DNA from: Streptomyces albiflavescens
GTDB lineage: Bacteria; Actinomycetota; Actinomycetes; Streptomycetales; Streptomycetaceae
Assembly (NCBI RefSeq): GCF_014645835.1
Contig: NZ_BMMM01000006.1
Coordinates: 394,770-458,769 of the forward strand
Length of the DNA stretch: 64,000 bases
Direction: 5' to 3'
Shown in pieces: positions 28,011 through 38,300 of the stretch. Numbering within the stretch: the stretch's first letter is position 1; every line of letters starts with the position of its first letter. Below the pieces are notes generated by a model, which worked only from the letters and a program-made list of their open reading frames with translations, made no database searches and was not told the origin of the DNA. Both the position numbers and the translations under genes were made by a program.

Positions 28011-29594
28011 TTACGGGGCGGTTCCGGAGGGGGTGGGGGACTGGGTCGCGGGCAGGCCGGCGCCCGGCTGGTTCTCCTTCGGCAGGTGGCGGCTGACCTC
28101 GGCCGTTGTCAGGCCCAGGCCGCCCAGCTTGATCTCGTCCCAGGCCTGGAGACGGCGGGTGTCACGGTCCAGGTAGAGGATCGAGGCCTCGATGGGGTCC
28201 GGATACTTGCCTTCCACGGCGCGCAGGCCGCTGCCGCCCGTCGAGCCTTCGACGCGCAGACGGGTGCCGTACTTCATGACCTCCATCTCCTCGTGGTGGA
28301 GGTGGCCGGCCAGCACCATCGGCACCTCGCCGTCCGTCTCGCGCGCCGCCGACGGCTCGTGGGCGATGGCGATGTCCACGGGAGTGCCCGCCGCCTGTTG
28401 GTCCTGCAGCGCCGACGCCAGCCGGGCGCCCGCGAGCTCCTCCGCCGGGCCGCCGCCCGGTGTGACCGCGCGGTCGGGGGTGAACTGCGGGTCGCCGATG
28501 CCGGCGAAGCGCAGTCCCGCGACCGTGACCGCCCGGCCGCCGTCCAGGACGTGCACGTTCTTCATGTGCTCCAGGTAGCGCTGGGTGAGGAGGGAGTCGT
28601 GGTTGCCCCGGACCCAGACGTACGGGGCTCCGAGGTCCGCGATCGGGTCCAGGAAGCCGTTCTCGGCCGCGGTGCCGTGGTCCATCGTGTCGCCGGAGTC
28701 GACGATCACGTTGATGTCGTACTGCTCCACGAGCGAGGCGATGATCTTCCAGCTCGCCGGGTTGAGGTGGATGTCCGAGACGTGCAGGACCCGGATCGTG
28801 GACGGGTCGGGCTGATACGTCGGGAGCGTGGACGTGACGTCGTACAGCTTCGTCACGTTCGTCACCAGGCGAGCCAACTCCTTCTGGTAGACGTCGAATT
28901 CACTGACGATGCTGCGGGCGTTGCCGACCAGGGAGGGTGCCGAGGAGAGGAGTCCGGAGAATTTCGGCTCCAGGACCGAGTTCGGGTTCCAGGTGGCGAA
29001 CGCCGTCGCTCCGGACGCGGCCAGCAGGGTGAGAGCCAGGCCGCCCGCGGCGAGGGCGCGGCGCGGGCGACGGTAGACCGCGAGACCGAGTGCGGTGGCG
29101 CCGGAGACGACCGCGATGCAGGAGCGTACGGCCAGGTCGAGGGTGCCGTGTTCGACGTCGTGCGCGACCTCGTCCTGGAGCCCGGACAACCGCTCCGGGT
29201 GGTCGACCAGCGCCTGAGCGCGCACCGGGTCGAGCTGGTCGACGTCCACGTCGAGGCGGAGCGGGGCCTCGTGGCTGCGCAGCTCCAGTGCGCCGAGCGG
29301 GGAGACGTTGATCTTCGTGCCGCCGGCAAGGGAGGGGCGCAGGGTCATCGTGGTGTTCATGGGGCCGACCGGGACGCGTACGTTCCCCACGATCAGCAGT
29401 CCCAGCCAGGCGCCGAGGAGGACGACGCAGAGCAGGCCGAGCGCGCGGGGGAAAGGGTGCGGCTGGGGGACGAGCTCGACCTCGGGGAGCGCGCGGCGGT
29501 CGCGGTAGCGGCGGGTCAGGGCACGACTCGCCGTACGGGCGCGGCTTCCTATGCGGTGCGCGGCGGCGGTTGCGGCAGCGGGGACGCGGGCCAT
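28011..29594 (-). CDS. Membrane-anchored metallophosphoesterase
   Basis: The 527-residue protein has a hydrophobic segment at about 51-70 and two more at about 150-200, then a calcineurin-like phosphoesterase domain with all expected metal motifs: VLHVSDIHLNP, VDSGDTMDHG, VRGNHDS and LAGHLHHEE. The phosphoesterase domain comes after the last span; its sidedness is not certain. The ATG at 29594 has only a weak ribosome site, and the frame continues upstream through a 22-bp repeat array, so the true N-terminus is uncertain. Substrate unknown; phosphodiester or phospholipid hydrolysis are possibilities. Confidence 0.85.
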   Translation of the reverse strand: MARVPAAATAAAHRIGSRARTASRALTRRYRDRRALPEVELVPQPHPFPRALGLLCVVLLGAWLGLLIVGNVRVPVGPMNTTMTLRPSLAGGTKINVSPLGALELRSHEAPLRLDVDVDQLDPVRAQALVDHPERLSGLQDEVAHDVEHGTLDLAVRSCIAVVSGATALGLAVYRRPRRALAAGGLALTLLAASGATAFATWNPNSVLEPKFSGLLSSAPSLVGNARSIVSEFDVYQKELARLVTNVTKLYDVTSTLPTYQPDPSTIRVLHVSDIHLNPASWKIIASLVEQYDINVIVDSGDTMDHGTAAENGFLDPIADLGAPYVWVRGNHDSLLTQRYLEHMKNVHVLDGGRAVTVAGLRFAGIGDPQFTPDRAVTPGGGPAEELAGARLASALQDQQAAGTPVDIAIAHEPSAARETDGEVPMVLAGHLHHEEMEVMKYGTRLRVEGSTGGSGLRAVEGKYPDPIEASILYLDRDTRRLQAWDEIKLGGLGLTTAEVSRHLPKENQPGAGLPATQSPTPSGTAP

Positions 29595-29659
29595 TGGTCC
29601 CGTATGCCCAAGTGCGCGGGTGGGTATGCGGCGCGCGTCGCCGGCTTCGGACGGGCCAT

Positions 29660-29791
29660 GTGACTCCTGTACGCCGACCCGGTGATTCTCGTGCGGCGTC
29701 GCCAGGAGCCTCGTACGCGGTCGCCGTGACTCTCGTACGGGGTCGTCACGCGTCTCGTACGCGGTCGTCGTGATTTCCGTACGGCGCTGTC
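29660..29791. repeat. Six tandem 22-bp units
   Basis: Six consecutive units of exactly 22 bp, typified by GTGACTCTCGTACGGGGTCGTC, occupy the divergent gap between the metallophosphoesterase and the zincin gene. The conserved core is CTCGTACG. The array may contain or separate the two promoters. Confidence 0.75.
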
Positions 29792-29832
29792 GCCGACTCT
29801 CCCGCGGCGGTGTCGTGCCGGACAATGGCCGT

Positions 29833-30183
29833 GTGCTGGAGATGACGCGCGAGGAGTTCGAGGAACTGGTCGCCGAAGCCCTGGACCGGATTCCGCCGGA
29901 GTTGACGCGGCTGATGGACAACGTGGCGGTGTTCGTCGAGGACGAACCGCCCGCCGAGGACCCCGAGCTGCTCGGGCTGTACGAGGGGACTCCGCTGACG
30001 GACCGTGGGGAGTGGTACGCGGGGGTGCTGCCCGACCGGATCACGATCTACCGGGGGCCGACGCTGCGGATGTGCGACACGCACGAGGACGTGGTCGCGG
30101 AGACCGAAGTGACCGTGGTTCATGAGATCGCCCATCACTTCGGGATCGACGACGAGCGGTTGCACGCGCTCGGGTACGGCTGA
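29833..30183 (+). CDS. Zincin-like metallopeptidase family protein
   Basis: This 116-residue protein carries the zinc-protease helix VVHEIAHHFGID (HExxH) at about residue 100, in a small single-domain family (MTREEFEELVAEALDRIP... type) widespread in actinobacteria. The start is taken as the GTG at 29833 (reading MLEMTREEF); the ATG at 29842 is an alternative. It looks cytoplasmic, with no signal peptide. Protease activity is inferred from the motif only. Confidence 0.85.
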   Translation: MLEMTREEFEELVAEALDRIPPELTRLMDNVAVFVEDEPPAEDPELLGLYEGTPLTDRGEWYAGVLPDRITIYRGPTLRMCDTHEDVVAETEVTVVHEIAHHFGIDDERLHALGYG

Positions 30184-30287
30184 CATCCGCCCGTTCCGCT
30201 TGGTTGGCCCGTCGGGGCGCGTGTCTTCTTGTGGGCGGCGGGAGTTGGGCAGGGGGACTCCCGTTCCGCCCTCGGAGGTGGCTGCCC

Positions 30288-30800
30288 GTGCGCGCCTTGA
30301 ACGTACCCGTCCGTCTGGCCGCCACGGTCATGGTCGTCGTCGCGGCCGCCGGCTGCATGAGCGTGGGTGACGAGGGGAAGCGGCCCGAGCCCTCGCACTC
30401 GGCGGGGCAGCGGGGTGGGGATGCGCCCGACGGCGGGTCCGCGGTGAGCGGGGGCCGCGCCGGGTCGCGTGGGGGGAAGGACGCGAAGGGGGGTTCCGCC
30501 TCGGCGAAGCCCGGTGAGTCCGCGTCCGGGGACGCTTCACCGTCGGCGTCGCCCTCCGGGCGTGCGAAGCCGTCCGCCAAGGCTCCGAGCAAGGGTGGGA
30601 AGGGGCAGACGGAGCCGCCCGCGCCGCCGCAGGGGGAGCCGAGTCCCACGCCGACCGCGGAGCCGACGCCGCCGCCTCCGCCCGCGTCGTCGCCGCCCGC
30701 GTCCGATCCGGCCACGGCGGAGCCGTCGTCGTCGGCGCACGACCAGGCGACCCAGCTGGGGGAGCGGGAGCCGGCGCCCGAGGCGGGGTCGCCGGTCTAG
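30288..30800 (+). CDS. Low-complexity secreted lipoprotein
   Basis: The 170-residue product has a signal peptide and lipobox (AAAGC, Cys at about residue 23). The remainder is Ser/Gly/Lys-rich then Pro-rich with no folded domain evident, as in wall-spanning linkers. The GTG at 30288 follows CGGAGGTGG. It lies between the zincin gene and the DEAD-box helicase. Function unknown. Confidence 0.65.
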   Translation: MRALNVPVRLAATVMVVVAAAGCMSVGDEGKRPEPSHSAGQRGGDAPDGGSAVSGGRAGSRGGKDAKGGSASAKPGESASGDASPSASPSGRAKPSAKAPSKGGKGQTEPPAPPQGEPSPTPTAEPTPPPPPASSPPASDPATAEPSSSAHDQATQLGEREPAPEAGSPV

Positions 30801-30908
30801 GGGGTTTCCGCCCCCGCCGCCCCTACCCCCATTCCCGTATCCGGAGGGGCTCCGTCCCCCGGCCCCGGCGGGGCGTTTCGGTTCTGACCTGCGGCGTTGG
30901 GGCTCAGT

Positions 30909-30938
30909 TTGCCTTCGGGGGTGGGGGGTGCGTATGAT
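30909..30938 (+). promoter_or_regulatory. Candidate promoter of the DEAD-box helicase gene
   Basis: TTGCCT (30909-30914) and TATGAT (30933-30938) are 18 bp apart, a good vegetative-type match. It would give the helicase mRNA a leader of about 150 nt, containing a GGCGCC...GGCGC-type inverted pair. Confidence 0.5.
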
Positions 30939-31096
30939 GGTAGATCGTTTGATCCCATTTGCCCGGCGCCAACGCAGAGAGCGCCGCGTGTGGCGCGTAC
31001 TCTCCCTTGCCGTGGCCGGACCGCATAGAGGCGGTCGATTGCGACTTCACGGAGTTTGGGCGCGTGCCGAAGAACTCCGGAAGGTTCGCATTTCGC

Positions 31097-33271
31097 ATGT
31101 CTGTTTCCAGTACTGATCACGTCGTCGTGCCCGAGAACAACAACGAGGGCAACGAGGCCGTCGAGATCGTCGACACCGTCGAGGCCGCTCCCGAGGTCAC
31201 CTTCGCGGACCTCGGTCTGCCCGAGGGCGTCGTCCGCAAGCTCGCGCAGAACGGCGTGACCACCCCCTTCCCGATCCAGGCCGCGACCATCCCGGACGCC
31301 CTGGCCGGCAAGGACATCCTCGGCCGCGGCCGCACCGGCTCCGGCAAGACGCTCTCCTTCGGTCTGCCGACCCTGGCGCAGCTCGCCGGCGGCCACACCG
31401 AGAAGAAGAAGCCGCGCGCCGTCATCCTCACCCCGACCCGTGAGCTCGCGATGCAGGTCGCGGACGCCCTTCAGCCGTACGGCGACGTCCTCGGCCTGAA
31501 GATGAAGGTCGTCTGCGGCGGTACGTCGATGGGCAACCAGATCTACGCCCTGGAGCGCGGCGTCGACATCCTCGTCGCCACCCCGGGCCGACTGCGCGAC
31601 ATCATCAACCGCGGCGCCTGCTCGCTGGAGAACACCCAGATCGCCGTCCTCGACGAGGCCGACCAGATGTCCGACCTGGGCTTCCTGCCCGAGGTCACCG
31701 AGCTGCTCGACCAGGTCCCGGCCGGCGGCCAGCGCATGCTCTTCTCGGCCACCATGGAGAACGAGATCTCCACGCTGGTCAAGCGCTACCTGAGCAACCC
31801 CGTGACGCACGAGGTCGACGCCGCCCAGGGCGCCGTCACGACCATGTCGCACCACATCCTCATCGTGAAGCCCAAGGACAAGGCGCCGGTCACCGCCGCG
31901 ATCGCCTCCCGCAAGGGCCGCACGATCATCTTCGTCCGCACCCAGCTGGGCGCCGACCGCATCGCCGAGCAGCTGCGCGACGCCGGTGTGAAGGCCGACG
32001 CGCTGCACGGCGGCATGACCCAGGGCGCGCGGACCCGGACGCTGGCCGACTTCAAGGACGGCTACGTCAACGCGCTCGTCGCGACCGACGTCGCCGCCCG
32101 CGGTATCCACGTCGACGGCATCGACCTGGTGCTGAACGTGGACCCCGCCGGTGACCACAAGGACTACCTGCACCGTTCCGGGCGTACCGCCCGTGCCGGC
32201 CGCTCCGGCACCGTCGTGTCGCTGTCGCTGCCGCACCAGCGCCGCCAGATCTTCCGGCTGATGGAGGACGCGGGCGTCGACGCCTCGCGTCACATCATCA
32301 ACTCCGGCACGGCCTTCGAGCCCGAGGTCGCCGACATCACCGGCGCCCGCTCGATGACCGAGGTCCAGGCCGAGTCCGCGGGCAACGCCGCGCAGCAGGC
32401 CGAGCGCGAGGTCTCGCAGCTCACCAAGGAGCTGGAGCGCGCGCAGCGTCGTGCGGCCGAGCTGCGTGGGGAGGCCGACCGGCTGATCGCCCGTGCCGCG
32501 CGCGAGCGGGGCGAGGACCCCGAGGCCGCGGTCGCCGCCGCCGCGGAGGCCGTCGTCGAGCAGGCCGTGACCGAGGTTCCCGCCGAGGTGCCCGCCGTGT
32601 CCGAGCAGCCCGCCGAGCGTCCGGCGTACGAGCAGCCGCGTCAGCGCCGCGACGAGCGGGGCAACTACGAGCGCCGTGACGACCGTGGTGGCCGTTCCTT
32701 CGAGCGTCGTGACGACCGCGGTGGCTTCAACCGCGACCGTCGTGACAACGACCGTGGCGGCTTCCGCCGTGACGAGCGCCGTGACGACCGTGGTGGCCGT
32801 TCCTTCGAGCGCCGCGACGACAACCGGGGCGACCGCGGCGGCTTCAACCGCGACCGCCGTGACGACCGTGGCGGCCGTTCCTTCGAGCGCCGCGACGACA
32901 ACCGGGGCGACCGTGGCGGCTTCAACCGCGACGACCGCGGTGGCTTCAACCGTGACGACCGTGGCGGCCGCTCCTTCGAGCGCCGCGACAACGACCGTGG
33001 CGGCTTCCGCCGTGACGAGCGTCGTGACAACGACCGTGGTGGGTTCCGTCGTGACAACGACCGTGGCGGGCGCTCCTTCGAGCGCCGCGACGACCGTGGC
33101 GGCCACCGTGGCAGCGACCGTCCCTTCAACCGCGACCGCCAGGACAACCGCCCCTCCAGCGGATTCCGTTCCGGCAGCCACGACCGCCCGTACGGCCGTC
33201 GTGACGACCACCGAGGCACCGGCTCCTTCGGCCGCCGCGACGAGAAGCCGCGCTGGAAGCGCAACGGCTGA
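31097..33271 (+). CDS. DEAD-box RNA helicase with RGG-rich tail
   Basis: The 724-residue protein has the Q-motif region FPIQAATIP, Walker A GRTGSGKT at about 79-86, PTRELA, the DEAD box in VLDEADQMSDLGF at about 186, SAT in LFSATM, and the C-domain motifs ATDVAARGIHVDGI and HRSGRTARAG. From about residue 515 to 700 the tail is built of repeated RRDDRGG, RGGFNRD and RSFERRD units, a nonspecific RNA-binding region seen in cold-shock and ribosome-assembly helicases. The ATG at 31097 begins MSVSSTDHVVVPENN; the frame upstream is leader. It has its own promoter and terminator. Confidence 0.95.
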   Translation: MSVSSTDHVVVPENNNEGNEAVEIVDTVEAAPEVTFADLGLPEGVVRKLAQNGVTTPFPIQAATIPDALAGKDILGRGRTGSGKTLSFGLPTLAQLAGGHTEKKKPRAVILTPTRELAMQVADALQPYGDVLGLKMKVVCGGTSMGNQIYALERGVDILVATPGRLRDIINRGACSLENTQIAVLDEADQMSDLGFLPEVTELLDQVPAGGQRMLFSATMENEISTLVKRYLSNPVTHEVDAAQGAVTTMSHHILIVKPKDKAPVTAAIASRKGRTIIFVRTQLGADRIAEQLRDAGVKADALHGGMTQGARTRTLADFKDGYVNALVATDVAARGIHVDGIDLVLNVDPAGDHKDYLHRSGRTARAGRSGTVVSLSLPHQRRQIFRLMEDAGVDASRHIINSGTAFEPEVADITGARSMTEVQAESAGNAAQQAEREVSQLTKELERAQRRAAELRGEADRLIARAARERGEDPEAAVAAAAEAVVEQAVTEVPAEVPAVSEQPAERPAYEQPRQRRDERGNYERRDDRGGRSFERRDDRGGFNRDRRDNDRGGFRRDERRDDRGGRSFERRDDNRGDRGGFNRDRRDDRGGRSFERRDDNRGDRGGFNRDDRGGFNRDDRGGRSFERRDNDRGGFRRDERRDNDRGGFRRDNDRGGRSFERRDDRGGHRGSDRPFNRDRQDNRPSSGFRSGSHDRPYGRRDDHRGTGSFGRRDEKPRWKRNG

Positions 33272-33289
33272 CGCTGACTGACTCTGTTC

Positions 33290-33331
33290 CCGGAAGGGCC
33301 CGTACGACTTCGGTCGCACGGGCCCTTCCGG
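33290..33331 (+). terminator. Terminator after the DEAD-box helicase
   Basis: A 14-bp perfect stem CCGGAAGGGCCCGT/ACGGGCCCTTCCGG with a 14-base loop lies 19 bp after the stop codon. Confidence 0.8.
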
Positions 33332-33363
33332 CATGTCCGCAGCGAAGTGACGACGGCGTAGAG

Positions 33364-35349
33364 ATGGCTTCGCCCGTGCCGGGAATTCACTACCGAAAGC
33401 TGTGTGTCTACCAGTGGGTGATCGGGCGGCAGATCTCGGCCGACGGTTCCACGGTGCTGGACAAGACGTCCCGCGGGTACGCGGCGACCTACGCGGACGG
33501 CAGCCATGTACAGCGAGTGTCCTGCGACGCCGGCGCGGAGGGCTGCGTGCCGATGCGCTCCTTCGGCAATACGTATGTCGGCTACTTCATGGACGACGGC
33601 ACCGGCAAGCAGACGGCCCAGATCCATCTGACCGAGAACTCGCGGAGCGGCACGGACGAGCCGACGGTCACTGGCGGCCGCTTCGTCGACGCCACCGGCC
33701 GCTACTACGTCTACCAGGCCACCTCGACCGGCAAGCAGTACGTCGACGCGGTGAACTCCTACCGCTACGACGACGTGCGGCTGACCCGGTCCGTCACGGC
33801 CGCCTCCGTGTGGGGTTCGGCGCTGTGGACGCCGGGCACGGGCAACGGCGTCGTCACCGCGTACGACCTGGAGGGGAAGAAGACGGTCCATACCGTCTCC
33901 ACCGGTGCTCCCTGCACGGTCAAGGAGCTTCAGGTCATCGGCCGTTGGATCTACTGGAACTGTGGGCCGACGGGCGCCGCGGGCGTGTACGACCGTACGG
34001 CGAAGAAGAACATCAAGGTCCCGTCCGGTCCCGCGCTCGTCGGTGACGGCTACCTCGTCCAGCACGACCGGACGGCCGGAAAGCTGATGCTGACGGACTA
34101 CCATTCCGGGACGGCCGCCGCCGCGCGCGCGATCGCCGACCTGCCGGCCGGGAACACCGTCGACCAGCGGCGGCTGACCTGGACGGTGGACAAGTTCGGC
34201 GGCGACATCGCGTACGTCGGCGCGGACAAGGCGATCCGGATCGTGCAGAGCGGGGTGCCGACGCAGTCGCTGGCGAAGATCGAGTCGGACGTGGCCGGCG
34301 ACGCGGTGGACGTGAAGGGCCGCAACGGCGTCGACTACTGGGACAGCATCTGGCAGTTGAACAAGCCGGCGGACTGGACCTTCACCGTGAAGGACGCGCA
34401 GGGGCGCACCGAGCGCACCATCACGGGCAGCGGGGCGCACGTCGAGGTGAACTGGGACCTGAAGACGGACTCGGGCACCTTCCCCTACAACGGCCCCAAG
34501 ACCTGGAGCCTGAAGGCCACCGCCGAGGACGGCGGCGGCACGTACACCACGGGCGGTTCGCTGGGGTACAACGGCGGCCTCCAGGGCTTCCACGACCAGG
34601 GGTACTACAGCTACGGCGAGCTGGTCACGCTCAACTCCTCGGGCGCTCTGACCCTGCACTACACCAAGGGCAAGGGCACCTTCGACTTCAAGTACTCCGG
34701 CTCCGGCTGGCCCGCCGGGACGGTGGCCGTGCCCTTCGGCGACATGGGCGCGGACCGGTGCGCCGAGATGCTGGTCCGCATGCCGGACGGCGAACTGCGG
34801 CGCTACGCGGGGCGGTGCGGTGAGCCGTACAGTCCGTCGAACAGCCACACCTCCCTCGGCACCGGCTGGAACGCGTACAACGTCCTCACCGCGCCCGGCG
34901 ACCTGACCGGCGACGGCCGTACCGACCTGCTGGCCCGCAAGGCGTCGACCGGCGACATCTATCTGTTCGCCAACGACGGCGCGGGCAAGCTGAAGGCGGG
35001 CGTGAAGATCCGCTCGGCGTGGACCGGTTACACGAAGATCGTGGGCGCCGGGGACCTGAACGGCGACGGATACGGGGATGTGCTGGCGCGGGACAGGTCG
35101 GGCACGCTCTACCGCTACGACGGGCTGGGGAACGGGAAGCTGAAGGACCGCGTGAAGGTCTTCTCCGACTGGGGCGGCTCGTACAACGCGATCGTCGGGG
35201 TGGGGGACATCACCGGCGACGGGAAGAGTGACCTGGTCGTGCGGGACACGAGCGGCAACCTCTATCGCAACGACGGCAAGGGGAACGGGTCGTTCGGCTC
35301 GCGGGTGAAGATCGCTACCGGCTGGCAGATCTACAAGGGGCTCTTCTGA
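33364..35349 (+). CDS. FG-GAP/VCBS repeat protein, apparently lacking its N-terminus
   Basis: This 661-residue frame is homologous to the C-terminal two thirds of the next gene (1052 residues) but has no signal peptide: it begins MASPVPGIHYRKLC and quickly joins the shared domain (RYYVYQATSTGKQ matches RYAVYQSGRP in the neighbour). The C-terminus has three FG-GAP-like units (LTGDGRTDLLARK, LNGDGYGDVLARD, ITGDGKSDLVVRD). No ribosome site of note precedes the ATG. It is probably the remaining part of a duplicated secreted protein whose 5' end was lost, or its real start lies elsewhere. Its stop overlaps the next start by one base. Confidence 0.7.
   Translation: MASPVPGIHYRKLCVYQWVIGRQISADGSTVLDKTSRGYAATYADGSHVQRVSCDAGAEGCVPMRSFGNTYVGYFMDDGTGKQTAQIHLTENSRSGTDEPTVTGGRFVDATGRYYVYQATSTGKQYVDAVNSYRYDDVRLTRSVTAASVWGSALWTPGTGNGVVTAYDLEGKKTVHTVSTGAPCTVKELQVIGRWIYWNCGPTGAAGVYDRTAKKNIKVPSGPALVGDGYLVQHDRTAGKLMLTDYHSGTAAAARAIADLPAGNTVDQRRLTWTVDKFGGDIAYVGADKAIRIVQSGVPTQSLAKIESDVAGDAVDVKGRNGVDYWDSIWQLNKPADWTFTVKDAQGRTERTITGSGAHVEVNWDLKTDSGTFPYNGPKTWSLKATAEDGGGTYTTGGSLGYNGGLQGFHDQGYYSYGELVTLNSSGALTLHYTKGKGTFDFKYSGSGWPAGTVAVPFGDMGADRCAEMLVRMPDGELRRYAGRCGEPYSPSNSHTSLGTGWNAYNVLTAPGDLTGDGRTDLLARKASTGDIYLFANDGAGKLKAGVKIRSAWTGYTKIVGAGDLNGDGYGDVLARDRSGTLYRYDGLGNGKLKDRVKVFSDWGGSYNAIVGVGDITGDGKSDLVVRDTSGNLYRNDGKGNGSFGSRVKIATGWQIYKGLF
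34995..35328 (+). repeat. 334-bp near-identical repeat, copy 1
   Basis: This segment, encoding two FG-GAP units, matches 38153-38486 with three differences noticed. Identity stops abruptly at both ends, as expected for recent gene conversion or a recombination tract. Confidence 0.9.
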
Positions 35350-38300
35350 TGCGGTACTCGTTCATGGCGCGCGGGCGTCGTATGGCGGCCGCCGCCGGCG
35401 TCCTGGCGCTGGCTTTGGGACTCGCCCCCGTCGGCAGCTCACCGGCCGTCGCCGCCGGTACCCCGGCCCAGCTGGACGTCACGCCCAACTGGCGTGCCGT
35501 GCCCCGGGAGGACTCGCTGGGTTCCTTCGGCGCGACCGGGTTCGTGCACTCGCCCGAAGACGCGGACCCGAGCTTCAGCCAGGAGTTCGAGTGGACCCGG
35601 TTCGACACCGGGGAGACGACGACCCTGCTGGGCTACGGAAACAACGATGACGCCGCCTTCGCCGAGTTCGGCGCCGAGTCGGACTACGTCGCCCACCACT
35701 ACCTGGGCTGGATCGACATCCAGAACATGGCGGACGGCGCTACGCACCGGTTCACCGTGCCCTACGGCTCCGGCGACCTCTTCAGGGGCCTGCTCGGCTC
35801 CACGGTCCTGGTGCAGGACTACACGGACAACGACCTGCAGACGGTGGACAGCTGGTACCTGTTGCCCGCCGACAACCCGGTGGCCGATGCCAAGGTCACC
35901 GTCACCGGCTGGCCCGAGGGCACGGACCTGAAGCAGGTGCGGCTGGTCGCGGGCGACGCCCGGGAGGCCGTCGTACGGTTCGCCACCTCGGCCGCCGACG
36001 CGGAGTCCGGCCGGTATGACCGGCTCGGCCTGATCGATCTGAAGACCGGGCAGCTGCGTACGCTCGCCGCGGCCACCGGCTGGACCCCGTACGTCACGCT
36101 CGCCGGGGACGACCTGCTCTGGATCGACACCGACCGGGTGGCCCATGTGCGGTCGCGCACCGACCTGGACGCACCCGAGCGGACCTTCCCGGTCCCGGCC
36201 GACCTGGACATCTCGAAGATCGGGCTGCTCGACGGCTGGCTGCTGGCCTTCACCGACGCCGACGGCACGGACGCGGCGCTGAAGCGGAGTCTGGTCGCGC
36301 TGTCGTTCGGGCAGCAGCGGCTGACCCTGCTGGAGAAGGCCGACAAGGAGGCCGTACAGATCGCGGGCGGCGGTGTCGCGGTGATCGGCGGGACCTCGTC
36401 GGCGGACTGGTACCTGCAGAAGGCGACGGTCGGCGACGACGGTCTGCCACGTCTGGAGAAGCTGCGGCGCACAGCCCCGGTCGCGGGCGGCATCGACGCG
36501 ATCGCGCTGAGCGCGGGCACGCTATCCACCGTGGAGAAGGAGGGCCCGCAGGGCGCCGGCTTCTACAACCGCACCCTCACCCCCGCCCAGACGCCCACTT
36601 CCGCGTCCGCCCCGGTGTGGGCCGGAAAGGAGAGCGGACGGTCGTACGACTACACGGCCTGCGGCCAGTCGGCCTGCACTCAGCTTTACAACAGCGGTGA
36701 CGGGCGCAGCGTCTATCAGGTCCGCAACTACCAGACGAGCACGGCGCAGGTCGAGATCGTCGGCAGGCGCGGCCCCGGCCAGGCTGATCGGGCGCTGACC
36801 GGCGACTTCGACGGGCGGCTCACGGACTCCTTCGGCCGGTACGCCGTCTACCAGAGCGGCCGTCCGACCGTGGCCGGAATGCTTGTCCCGGACGGCAGGA
36901 CGATCGTCGTCGACCTCGGCACCGGGTCGGTCGTCACGCAGAGCCGGCAGGTGGCCGCGACCGTGTGGGGCAGCACGCTCTACACGGGTACGTCGACGGC
37001 GGGCACGGTCGCCAGGACCGACCTCGCCACCGGCAAGGACGCCGGGACCGTCGACACGGGCGCGTCCTGCGTCCCCGTCGAGCTGCAGAGTGCCGGGCCG
37101 TGGCTGTACTGGACGTGCGACCAGTTCGGGAAGCACGGCGTGGTCAACCTGACGACCGGCGAGAAGATCGCGCTGCCCGCCGGACGGGGCGGCCTCCTCG
37201 GCGACGGCTACTTCGTCAACCAGCGCTACACCGGCTCGAATCTGCGCCTGACCGAGTTCCAGAGCGGCGGCACCGCCGTCACCCGGGACCTGGGCATCCC
37301 CATGTCCACGGACGGCAGTGAGACCCGTCACCGCACGTGGACCGTGGACCGCTTCGGCGGCGCCATCGCGTACGCCGACAAGGAGAACGTCGTCCACGTC
37401 GTCACGAGCGGGGTGCCCGCTTCGCCGCTGACGGCGGCCTCGGCCACCACGCCGGGGGCGTTCAAGGCGGCGGACACCTGGAAGGCGTCCTGGCAGCTGT
37501 CCAAGCCGGCCGCCTCCTGGAAGCTCACGGTGAAGTCCACGGCAACCGGTGCGACCGTGCGCACCCTCAGCGGCGGCGAGGCCCGCGGGGCCGTCAGCGC
37601 CACGTGGAACGGCAAGGACGCGGCGGGGGTGTACGCGCCGAACGGCACGTACACGTGGACGCTCACCGCCCAGCCCGCCGACGGGCAGGGCGCGCCGCTG
37701 GCCGCGACCGGGAGGGTCGCCCTCTCCGGCGGCGCCGCCGTGCGCCACGACCACGTCGGAGACGACGGGTTCGGCGACCTGCTCACCCTCAACTCCTTGG
37801 GTGCGCTTACCTTCCAGCAAGGCACCGGCAAGGGGCTGTTCTCCGGGAAGACCTCGGGGAGCGGCTGGTCCACGTCCGTCGTGGCGGTTCCCTTCGGTGA
37901 CCTGAACGGGGACCGCTGCAACGACGTCCTGGTGCGGATGAGCGACGGCTCGCTGCGCGGCTACAAGCCCAAGTGCGGGGCGGCGCTGACGACTTCGACG
38001 TCGTACATGAAGTTCGGCACGGGCTGGGGCGCGTACGACGTGCTCACCTCGCCCGGCGATGTCACGGGCGACATGCGGGCCGATCTGCTCGCGCGAAAGG
38101 CGTCGACCGGCGATATCTACGTGTTCGCGGCGAAGAGCGACGGGACGCTGGGGGCGGGCGTGAAGATCCGCTCGGCGTGGACCGGTTACACGAAGATCGT
38201 GGGTGCCGGGGACCTGAACGGCGACGGATACGGGGATGTGGTGGCGCGGGACAGGTCGGGCACGCTCTACCGCTACGACGGGCTGGGGAACGGGAAGCTG

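Noticed and set aside
32665..34848. 727-codon minus-strand frame with Arg/Ser/Pro repeats
   Set aside because: It is the complement of the helicase RGG repeats and of the FG-GAP gene; no independent start or motif.
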